Positions 4,613 through 10,712 of a stretch of DNA of 10,712 nucleotides are shown one piece after another. The notes under the pieces were generated by a model. That model had not been told where the DNA came from. It saw only the letters and a list, made by a program, of their open reading frames with translations, and searched no databases. This stretch comes from Desulfobacteraceae bacterium. Lineage in GTDB: Bacteria > Desulfobacterota > DSM-4660 > Desulfatiglandales > Desulfatiglandaceae. The stretch's first letter is position 1. Every line of letters starts with the position of its first letter. Location of the stretch: positions 2,094,870 to 2,105,581 of the forward strand of contig CP070700.1 in assembly GCA_020349865.1 (NCBI GenBank), in the 5' to 3' direction. The position numbers and the translations under genes were made by a program.

Positions 4613-5419
4613 TTATGCTGAACCTTTGAGCCAGTCGCCAACGACCTCGGAACATGTAGCGAACCAAATGTCCGGGTGGCCTCCGATATGATCTATTAGT
4701 TGTCTGACCATCTTGAGCCGGTGGTAGCGACCGATAATTTGTGGATGCATTGTCAATATGAATACACCTCCGCTGTTGTAGGCGCCTTCAAACTCAGTCG
4801 TCCAAATATCGTATACCTTGGAAGGCGATGACATACCGGATAAGTAAGTCGGTGCAAATCTAAATAGAAAGTGAGGTGCATCGTCCAGTTCCCAGGAAAC
4901 CGGCAACTCCACGATATTTGTTTGCCGGCCTTTGTCGTTTATTAAATAGGGTTGGAAATCATCTCCCATCATACTGCTGTCGTAAGCAAAATCATATTTC
5001 TCCAATAGTCCGATAGAGGCATCGCTCAAGTCCCATGACGGCGATCGGTAGCCGGCAGGGCGTTGGCCGGTAATTTTTTCCAGGGTTTCAATTCCCGTAA
5101 CCAGAATGTGCTCCTCCCGGTCAGGATCAAGGGCTGCCGGATTTTCATGGATATTCCCGTGGTGACATATTTCATGTCCCTTTGAGCTGATTTCTTTGAC
5201 AAGCTCGCTATGCCTGCGGGCAGTTTCGGCAGGAACAAAAAAGGTTGCCTGAATACCATATTCTTCTAACATGGTTATAATTCGCGGTACCCCGACCCGT
5301 GCACCATACTCGCCCCTGGACATAACGCTTGGCGTTGTCAGGTTTTTGGCCATCCACAGTGATTCAGCATCAAAGTCAAAGCTTAAAACTGCGGCACATT
5401 TTTTCCCGTTTTGCCACAT
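4613..5419 (-). CDS. NodB-fold polysaccharide deacetylase / cyclic-imidase-like hydrolase
   Basis: A 268-residue NodB-homology (carbohydrate esterase 4 fold) protein. Motif 1 is SFDFDAE (Asp15 and Asp17), motif 2 is HHGNIHE (His87, His91 as metal ligands), motif 3 is YRSPSWD (Arg125 to Asp130) and motif 5 is LTMHP (His225). SRGEYGARVGVPRI (34-47) and NIVELPVSWELDDAPHFLF (168-186) are typical of the subgroup that includes Helicobacter HpPgdA and bacterial cyclic imidases and PuuE-like allantoinases, not of secreted chitin deacetylases. There is no signal peptide, which fits a cytoplasmic enzyme acting on a small imported amide or imide, or on a cell-wall precursor. GGAG lies about ten bases before ATG. 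The gene follows the transporter ATPase after 16 bases, so it is the last gene of that operon. The fold is sure; the substrate is inferred and open. Confidence 0.88.
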   Translation of the reverse strand: MWQNGKKCAAVLSFDFDAESLWMAKNLTTPSVMSRGEYGARVGVPRIITMLEEYGIQATFFVPAETARRHSELVKEISSKGHEICHHGNIHENPAALDPDREEHILVTGIETLEKITGQRPAGYRSPSWDLSDASIGLLEKYDFAYDSSMMGDDFQPYLINDKGRQTNIVELPVSWELDDAPHFLFRFAPTYLSGMSSPSKVYDIWTTEFEGAYNSGGVFILTMHPQIIGRYHRLKMVRQLIDHIGGHPDIWFATCSEVVGDWLKGSA

Positions 5420-5435
5420 TAGTCATTCTCCATTT

Positions 5436-6404
5436 CTATTGATCATATAAATAGCACGCTACCATATGATCTTGATCAATTTCTTTCAGCACCGGCACCT
5501 GGCGGGCGCACTTATCCATACGCTTATTGCAGCGCGGATGAAATCGGCAACCCGACGGCGGATTTATCGGGTTGGGCACATCCCCTTTTAAAACGGTCTT
5601 CCGTCTAACCTTTCTGGGATTCGGCTGCGGAATGGCCGAGAGTAGAGCCAGGGTATAAGGATGTTTGGGGTTGTTGTACAGATCCTCAAAAGGAGCTGTT
5701 TCGACAATTTTACCAAGATACATCACGGCCACCCGGTCGCAGATAATTTTCACTACAGCAAGATCATGGGCGATGATAATGTAGGAAAGCTGAAACTCTT
5801 CCTGCAAATCCAGCAGCAGGTTGATGATCTGAGCCTGTATGGATACATCCAGGGCTGATACGGGCTCATCTCCGATAATGATCTGGGGATTCAAAGCCAA
5901 TGCCCGTGCGATTCCAACCCGTTGACGTTGTCCGCCGCTGAATTCATGGGGATAGCGCCTGCCCTGCTCGGGAGTAAGGCCCACCTTCTCCAATAAATAT
6001 GCGATCCGTTCCGCCCTTTCGCCGTCTTTGTACATTCCATGGATCCGCATGGGTTCATTGACGATTTGATTAATTGTCATCCTCGGATTGAGGGAAGAGT
6101 ATGGATCCTGGAAGATGAGCTGCATCCGCTTTCTCATCTCTCGCTGCTCAGAGCTCGTCATTTTGGAAATGTCGATGCCTTTGAAAGAAATTTTTCCGGC
6201 CGTAGGTTCTATAAGATTTAATATGGCCAGTCCTGTACTGGTTTTTCCGCATCCGCTTTCTCCAACCAGACCCAGTGTTTCACCCTTTCCCAGGGAAAAG
6301 GAAACCCCATCCACGGCATGGACGTACTCCGAAACACGGGAGAAGAGGCCGCGTTTAATGGGAAAATGTACCTTTAGATTATCTACCTGGAGAAGTTCTT
6401 CCAT
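5436..6404 (-). CDS. oppF: Oligopeptide/dipeptide ABC transporter ATPase (OppF/DppF type)
   Basis: A 322-residue ATPase energising import through the two permeases encoded upstream. Walker A GESGCGKT is at 48-55, the Q-loop at Gln99 (FQDPYSSLNPR), the signature SGGQRQR at 156-162, Walker B IIIGDEP at 175-181 and the switch His213. The C-terminal oligopeptide-transporter extension carries HPYT (248-251) and four cysteines (286, 292, 299, 317) in GCRFHPRC...C...C, seen in this family and linked to Fe-S binding in some members. FPIKRGLFSR near the N-terminus is the mark of the F subunit. The start at 6404 is chosen over an in-frame ATG at 6605 because the extra 67 residues overlap the oppD coding region and match nothing. 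One base separates it from the oppD stop, implying translational coupling. The substrate cannot be told from an ATPase; dipeptides, oligopeptides, nickel complexes and glutathione are all served by this family. Confidence 0.95.
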   Translation of the reverse strand: MEELLQVDNLKVHFPIKRGLFSRVSEYVHAVDGVSFSLGKGETLGLVGESGCGKTSTGLAILNLIEPTAGKISFKGIDISKMTSSEQREMRKRMQLIFQDPYSSLNPRMTINQIVNEPMRIHGMYKDGERAERIAYLLEKVGLTPEQGRRYPHEFSGGQRQRVGIARALALNPQIIIGDEPVSALDVSIQAQIINLLLDLQEEFQLSYIIIAHDLAVVKIICDRVAVMYLGKIVETAPFEDLYNNPKHPYTLALLSAIPQPNPRKVRRKTVLKGDVPNPINPPSGCRFHPRCNKRMDKCARQVPVLKEIDQDHMVACYLYDQ

Positions 6405-6405
6405 A

Positions 6406-7428
6406 TTAAATGCCTTTTTTATTCGGGGCGTAAAGATGGCATTGCACCAAATGATCCCCACCGATGTCAATAAGATCAGGGGGCTTTTCCCGGCAAACCT
6501 CCATTGCATACCGGCAACGGGGATGAAAGCTGCATCCCACAGGCAGCTCATAAAAGCTGGGGACCATTCCTTTGATCTCCTGCAGACGCCGGCCGCTTGA
6601 TTCAAAATCGGTGTCTAGTTTCGGCAACGATTTGAGCATTCCCTGTGTATATGGATGTTTTGGTTCTTCAAAAATGGACAGTGTTTGTGCCTCTTCAACC
6701 ACTTTTCCCGCATACATGACATCTACCCGCTCGGCGATCTCCGCAATAACACCGAGATCGTGGGTAATCAGAAGAATTGCCGTCCCGAACTCTTCCTTCA
6801 ATTCAAGCATAAGATCTATGATCTGGGCCTGCACGGTTACGTCAAGGGCAGTAGTGGGCTCGTCGGCAATTAATATCTTGGGATTACAGGAAAGGGCCAT
6901 TGCAATCATGACCCGCTGCCGCATGCCTCCGGATAATTGATGAGGATAATCATGTACTCTTTTCTCCGGGGATGGAATCTGTACCTTCTTGAGCATCTCA
7001 ACTGTGCAATCCCAGCTTTCCCTCTTGTTCAGATTCTTATGGAGCATAAGCATCTCGGCAATCTGATCCCCAATTTTATAAACAGGATTAAGGGAAGTCA
7101 TCGGTTCCTGAAAGATCATTGCGATCTGTTTGCCCCGGACGGCTTTTATTTCTTTAGTTGAGATCTGCAGCAGGTCCTGCCCGTTAAAAAGAATCCGGCC
7201 TTCGACGGTTTTTCCGGGCGGATCTTTGATGAGCCGCATTATTGACATTGCTGTAACACTTTTACCGCAACCCGACTCTCCCACAAGTCCGAGGGTTTTT
7301 CCTTCATAAAGATTAATGGATACATCGTCTACGGCCCTGGCAATACCATCAACAGTGAAAAAATATGTCTTGAGATTCCGCACCTGGAGAAGGGGAGAAT
7401 AATTTTTTATGATATGTTCTGCATCCAT
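6406..7428 (-). CDS. oppD: Oligopeptide/dipeptide ABC transporter ATPase (OppD/DppD type)
   Basis: A 340-residue ATPase, partner of the F-type ATPase in a heterodimer. Walker A GESGCGKS is at 50-57, the Q-loop at Gln107 (FQEPMTSLNP), the signature SGGMRQR at 166-172, Walker B ILIADEPTTALD at 185-196 and the switch His223. Phe-Phe-Thr-Val-Asp-Gly near the N-terminus and the GGMRQRVMIAMAL variant are typical of the D subunit. The C-terminal extension has HPYTQGML (258-265) and cysteines 299, 305, 312 and 330. There is no good ribosome site before ATG 7428, which lies 18 bases after the permease stop, so translation may depend on coupling with the gene upstream. Length and motifs are complete. 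Confidence 0.95.
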   Translation of the reverse strand: MDAEHIIKNYSPLLQVRNLKTYFFTVDGIARAVDDVSINLYEGKTLGLVGESGCGKSVTAMSIMRLIKDPPGKTVEGRILFNGQDLLQISTKEIKAVRGKQIAMIFQEPMTSLNPVYKIGDQIAEMLMLHKNLNKRESWDCTVEMLKKVQIPSPEKRVHDYPHQLSGGMRQRVMIAMALSCNPKILIADEPTTALDVTVQAQIIDLMLELKEEFGTAILLITHDLGVIAEIAERVDVMYAGKVVEEAQTLSIFEEPKHPYTQGMLKSLPKLDTDFESSGRRLQEIKGMVPSFYELPVGCSFHPRCRYAMEVCREKPPDLIDIGGDHLVQCHLYAPNKKGI

Positions 7429-7446
7429 ACTATTTTGAAACAGCTT

Positions 7447-8331
7447 CTATTCCGATTGCATTACCCTTCGCATGCTCGGATCCATAAGATCGCGCAAGCC
7501 GTCACCCAGCAGGTTAAATCCCAGGACGGTTATGGTTATCGCTAATCCCGAAAATGTAGAGATCCAGGTGGCATAGCGCATCTGCTGCCAACCATTGCTG
7601 AGTATCAATCCCCAGGTAGGCTCAGGTGGTTGAATCCCGATACCCAAAAAGCTTAGTGCAACCTCCATGATGATGGCAAAAGCGCAGTTTAGGGTTGCCA
7701 TGACAATAATAGGCGTCAGTATATTGGGCAGAATATGTCGCACCATGATGACAATTTTCGATGCCCCAAGCGCTTTTGCGGCAAGAATATAGTTCTGCTC
7801 TTTTACAGTCAGTACCGATCCACGCGTCACTCTGGCGAATATCGGTATCAGTGAAATTCCCACGGCTGTCATTACCTGCCAGATTCCGGGACCCAATGTG
7901 GCGACAATCGCAATGGCAAGCAGAAGGGACGGCATCGAGAGCAACAGATCAACAATACTGAAAATGGACTTTTCCGTTATACCACCGAAATAGCCACCCA
8001 CTAATCCCAATATTACGCCGATGACCATGCCGATACCCACTGAAATGACACCTACTTTTAATGAGACCCGGGCCCCCCAGATGATCCGGCTCAAAACGTC
8101 TCTGCCCACATTATCGGTGCCGAGGAGATGCTCCCTGTTGGGCGGTTTAAGACGTGAATAAAGATCGGTTTTAACAGGATCATAGGGTGCAATCCAGGGA
8201 GCCAAAATCCCGGATAAAATCACGGTGATGACGATGATGGCGCCTATGACCGCGGTTGGGCTTTTTCGCAGCATTCTAGGTCTGGATACCTTGTTCCCAG
8301 TGCCCTTTTTTATGACCTTTTCGTTACTCAT
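7447..8331 (-). CDS. dppC: Peptide/nickel-type ABC transporter permease, DppC/OppC type
   Basis: A 294-residue inner-membrane permease. A basic N-terminus is followed by a first membrane segment (residues 26-46), the OppC N-terminal signature HLLGTDNVGRDVLSRIIWGAR (68-88), and about five further membrane segments. The EAA loop that docks the ATPase is YILAAKALGASKIVIMVRHILPN (181-203). The C-terminal NLLGDGLRDLMDP is standard for the family. It overlaps the end of the permease B gene by eight bases in the arrangement ATGAGTAA, which couples their translation. It forms the channel together with that protein. Confidence 0.95.
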   Translation of the reverse strand: MSNEKVIKKGTGNKVSRPRMLRKSPTAVIGAIIVITVILSGILAPWIAPYDPVKTDLYSRLKPPNREHLLGTDNVGRDVLSRIIWGARVSLKVGVISVGIGMVIGVILGLVGGYFGGITEKSIFSIVDLLLSMPSLLLAIAIVATLGPGIWQVMTAVGISLIPIFARVTRGSVLTVKEQNYILAAKALGASKIVIMVRHILPNILTPIIVMATLNCAFAIIMEVALSFLGIGIQPPEPTWGLILSNGWQQMRYATWISTFSGLAITITVLGFNLLGDGLRDLMDPSMRRVMQSE

Positions 8332-9262
8332 GCCTTATCCTTGGATCAAGATACCCGTATAGCAGATCTGTAGCCAGATTGATTGTGAGGAAAATGAGCG
8401 AGATCGTAAATATGCTGCCCTGTGCGGCCGGATAGTCTTTCCAAATAATTGCGTCCACCATATAATCAGCAAGGCCGCGACGGGCAAAAACTGTCTCCGT
8501 CATGACGGTTCCTCCCAAAAGACTGCCAAAACTCAAGCCAATTACAGTTACAATGGGTATGGCCGCATTTCTCAAGGCGTGTTTCAGGTAGACGATCCTG
8601 TCGGACAATCCTTTGGAAAATGCCGTCCGTATATACTCCTGATCAAGCACTTCGAGCATGCTCGATCTTGTCATCCTCATTATAAAGCCGCTTTGTAGAA
8701 AACCGACTGTAAGAGACGGCAAGACCAGCCTGTGCAGGAGATCGGGTATATTATCGGTACTACCGGCGCCGATGACAGGAAACCATCCCAGGTTTAGCCC
8801 AAAGATTATGATTAATATCATTCCCGACCAGAAGACGGGTGTGGATACGCCCAGCAGTGCAATAATTCGGCCCAGATTATCAAGGATACTATTTGGCTTT
8901 ATCGCTGAAAGCGTGCCGACACTTACGCCGATGATGACCGCGATGATCATGCCCATGGTTGCGAGCTGAAGCGTATAGGGCAATTCAACAGCTATCTGGT
9001 CAATAACAGCTTCTTTGGTTCTCCACGATTTTCCGAAGTCCCCCTTTGCATAATTCGTTACAAATTCGATATACTGTTCGAACAAGGGTCTGTCCCAGCC
9101 GATCCTGTGCTCAAACTCCTTAATGGCTTCGGTAGTTGCAAATTCCCCCAGGACCTGCGTGGCCGGGCTGCCCGGTGTCAGGTGAAGAATCAGGAACACC
9201 AATGTAATAACCCCCAGAAGGGTAGGTATGAAAAACAGCAGTCTCTTAATTAAATACTGCAC
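8324..9262 (-). CDS. dppB: Peptide/nickel-type ABC transporter permease, DppB/OppB type
   Basis: A 312-residue inner-membrane permease with a first membrane segment right at the N-terminus (YLIKRLLFFIPTLLGVITLV), a periplasmic loop ending in GDFGKSW (74-80), and about five more segments. The EAA loop is EYIRTAFSKGLSDRIVYLKHAL (209-230), followed by NAAIPIVTVIGL. GTVMTETVFARRGLADYMVDAI and the tail YGYLDPRIR are family signatures. The start is GTG at 9262, preceded by AGGAAG about ten bases upstream; GTG rather than ATG is the best choice because the first membrane helix begins at residue 3. It is separated from the binding-protein gene by 222 bases that hold a terminator-like hairpin. Confidence 0.95.
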   Translation of the reverse strand: MQYLIKRLLFFIPTLLGVITLVFLILHLTPGSPATQVLGEFATTEAIKEFEHRIGWDRPLFEQYIEFVTNYAKGDFGKSWRTKEAVIDQIAVELPYTLQLATMGMIIAVIIGVSVGTLSAIKPNSILDNLGRIIALLGVSTPVFWSGMILIIIFGLNLGWFPVIGAGSTDNIPDLLHRLVLPSLTVGFLQSGFIMRMTRSSMLEVLDQEYIRTAFSKGLSDRIVYLKHALRNAAIPIVTVIGLSFGSLLGGTVMTETVFARRGLADYMVDAIIWKDYPAAQGSIFTISLIFLTINLATDLLYGYLDPRIRHE

Positions 9263-9301
9263 GATGGCTCGCTTCCTGACCTCTTATCTGATTCTTACGC
9301 G

Positions 9302-9368
9302 TGAACAATTCTCAGTGAATCTCGATGTGAAATCATCCCAGTTTACTTCAAATGATGATTATTGTTCA
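9302..9368. repeat. Nested inverted repeats in the binding-protein/permease spacer
   Basis: TGAACAAT (9302-9309) pairs with ATTGTTCA (9361-9368), and AATCATC (9331-9337) pairs with GATGATT (9354-9360). The two right arms are adjacent, so the RNA could form one long stem with a 21-base bulge on one side. It lies between the terminator hairpin and the start of permease B on the minus strand, so in the transcript it is leader RNA of the downstream genes. Both repeats are short, and chance is possible. Confidence 0.3.
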
Positions 9369-9390
9369 ATATGTTGGTGAAATAGTGTTT

Positions 9391-9440
9391 AAAAAAAATG
9401 GAAGGTAGCAGGGCGTATTCTCGGCTCTGCCACCTTCCAT
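9391..9440 (-). terminator. Intercistronic rho-independent terminator / attenuator, minus strand
   Basis: ATGGAAGGT-A-GCAG (9398-9411) pairs with CTGC-C-ACCTTCCAT (9427-9440), giving 13 base pairs around one mismatch. On the minus strand the stem is followed by seven T or more (A-run 9391-9397 on plus). It comes 45 bases after the binding-protein stop and before permease B. This is a classical arrangement in importer operons for making more binding protein than membrane subunits. No clear new promoter follows, so the downstream genes probably depend on read-through. Confidence 0.85.
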
Positions 9441-9484
9441 CAAAACTAACTATCCGTTTTCATAAAGCAATCGTAGATCTGCGA

Positions 9485-10712
9485 TTATTTTTCGATAGAA
9501 ACCGGATACAATTTTTTCGTCCAGAGCGGGTCGAGTTTAAAGCCCTTCACATACGGGTGATATGCCACGGATACATTGTCGCTGTATAGCCATATGTTGG
9601 GCAGCTCTTCCATCATGATCTTTTGAAGCTCGTGATAGATCTTTTCCCGGCCCGCTGGGTCAGATGTCTGCACGCCTTTTTCCAACAGTGCGGTAACTTT
9701 CGGGTTATCGTAATGTCCGAAATTCCATTGTTTGCGCCCAGGTTCAAGCTGGGTCTGGAGATAGGCGTTTGGTTCGGAAGATCGGGTGAGCCTGAAGAAG
9801 GCGATTGGGGTATTTCCCTGCTGAACCAGATCCAGGTTGGTCGACGGCTGATCGGCCTGAATCTTGGCCCTTATCCCCACTTCCGTCAGCATTCCCTGAA
9901 TAGCGGTGACAACATCAACTGCGGGACCCCAGATAAAGGTATACAACGTCGTATCGAAGCCGTTCGGATATCCGGCCTCTTTGAGGAGCGCCTTCGCCTT
10001 AGCCGGATCGTAAGGGTATTTTCCAACGTCAGACGTATAGAAGTTGCAATCCGACGGAATAGGTCCGGTTAACTCGGTGGCCAGTCCCTGGATGACCGTA
10101 TCAATGATGGCTTGTTTGTTAATCGCGTGGGCAACGGCCTGCCTGACCTTCAGATCGCTGAAAGGCTTTTGCTTAGTGTTCATGACAATATAGTTGATAT
10201 TGAGTCCCGGCTTAGATTGAACCTCGATTTTCGGATCTGCAGAATACTTTTTAAAGATCTCCGGGTCCTGTACGTTTACAACGTCAAGATCGCCGCTTTC
10301 GAAAGCTATATAGGCCACTGAATTATCGGTGATGTGCGGGTATACGATCTTATCAAGTTTTGGCCTGCCGGCATAGTATTGATCGAATGCCTTGAGCACC
10401 ATGTCGCCCCGGGGGGTTCCGTTGACCCATTCAAACGGGCCGGCCCCTACCGGATTCAGGCCGAATTTATCCCCATATTTCTCCACCGCCGCTTTGGGCA
10501 CGATACCACCGGCCTTGAAGGCCGTCAGTCGCATCAAAAGCGGTGCGAACGGCGCGCTCAGAGTGAACCGAACTTTGTACTTATCCAGGGCCTTGACTTC
10601 CTTGATCATCTTATAATTTTTTGCAAGGGCTGCACCCGTATCCGGATTTAATATTCTATTGTAGGAATACTCCACGTCTTTCGCAGTGACTTCACCGTAG
10701 CCTTTATGAAAC
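9485..10712 (-). CDS. ABC transporter substrate-binding protein, family 5 (SBP_bac_5), C-terminal part (5' end outside window)
   Basis: The frame is open through the right window edge. The GTG at 10675 is internal, since the codons before it read FHKGYGEVTAKDVEYSYNRI, the family 5 signature normally found about 100 residues into the protein. About 409 residues are visible and include GAGPFEWVNGTPRGDMVL, YYAGRPKLDKI, ITDNSVAYIAFESGDLDVV and LKVRQAVAHAINKQAII, all typical of dipeptide, oligopeptide and nickel binding proteins (full length about 500-540). The missing N-terminus should hold the signal or lipoprotein peptide. It acts outside the inner membrane, captures solute and delivers it to the permeases encoded downstream. 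The ligand cannot be read from sequence. It is the first visible gene of the operon; the promoter lies outside the window. Confidence 0.95.
   Translation of the reverse strand, partial: FHKGYGEVTAKDVEYSYNRILNPDTGAALAKNYKMIKEVKALDKYKVRFTLSAPFAPLLMRLTAFKAGGIVPKAAVEKYGDKFGLNPVGAGPFEWVNGTPRGDMVLKAFDQYYAGRPKLDKIVYPHITDNSVAYIAFESGDLDVVNVQDPEIFKKYSADPKIEVQSKPGLNINYIVMNTKQKPFSDLKVRQAVAHAINKQAIIDTVIQGLATELTGPIPSDCNFYTSDVGKYPYDPAKAKALLKEAGYPNGFDTTLYTFIWGPAVDVVTAIQGMLTEVGIRAKIQADQPSTNLDLVQQGNTPIAFFRLTRSSEPNAYLQTQLEPGRKQWNFGHYDNPKVTALLEKGVQTSDPAGREKIYHELQKIMMEELPNIWLYSDNVSVAYHPYVKGFKLDPLWTKKLYPVSIEK

Noticed and set aside
6088..6600. Long plus-strand open frame across the two ATPase genes
   Set aside because: It lies antisense to well-supported ATPase genes, has no family motifs, and is a composition effect of the coding strand.
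6405..6605. N-terminal extension of the F-type ATPase from an ATG at 6605
   Set aside because: The extra 67 residues overlap the oppD coding sequence in another frame and match no ABC family. The family start MEELLQVDNLKVHF lies at 6404, one base after the oppD stop.
1..10712. CRISPR array, tRNA or rRNA gene, phage or defence system
   Set aside because: I saw no regularly spaced direct repeats, no tRNA cloverleaf or rRNA signature, and no integrase, nuclease, toxin or transposase gene in any frame.

Overview
The window looks like chromosomal DNA of a mesophilic, moderate-GC bacterium. The mix of gene families suggests a Desulfobacterota (deltaproteobacterial, Desulfobacterales-like) genome: a CvfB-type S1 protein, a class-III-cyclase N-terminus of the KRKLxAIFS type, an IHF-alpha-like start, a compact-cysteine flavoprotein, a LUD-domain protein and a dipeptide importer. 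The taxonomic call is inference from family style only.

Layout. (1) 1-1532, plus strand: the C-terminal part of a CvfB-like RNA-binding protein, then a complete nitrilase with an intact Glu-Lys-Cys triad. (2) 1533-4612: a decayed stretch. It holds one apparently intact gene, a minus-strand FMN-dependent iron-sulfur-type flavoprotein (2798-3373), surrounded by pieces of at least six unrelated genes. These are the C-terminus of a 3-hydroxyisobutyrate-dehydrogenase-like enzyme, the N-terminus of an IHF/HU protein, the N-terminal half of a LUD-domain protein, the C-terminus of a glutamate dehydrogenase fused at the DNA level to the first codons of an adenylate/guanylate cyclase, and the C-terminus of a SpoIIE/RsbU-type phosphatase. 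A strong orphan minus-strand terminator and a 74-bp inverted-repeat element resembling the joined ends of a deleted insertion sequence lie among them. (3) 4613-10712, minus strand: a coherent five-gene peptide/nickel-type (Opp/Dpp) ABC importer running right to left as binding protein (cut by the window edge), permease B, permease C, ATPase D and ATPase F, followed 16 bp later by a NodB-fold deacetylase/imidase-like hydrolase.

How it works together. The binding protein captures a peptide-like or other small solute outside the membrane. The two permeases form the channel, and the two ATPases with C-terminal oligopeptide-transporter cysteine motifs drive import. The co-transcribed NodB-fold hydrolase probably acts on the imported or a related compound; its sequence is closer to the HpPgdA/cyclic-imidase clade than to secreted chitin deacetylases. 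A hairpin plus T-run between the binding-protein gene and the permease genes could let the binding protein be made in excess.

I did not find a clearly new defence or mobile system. The most unusual region is the cluster of gene remnants at 1559-4531.
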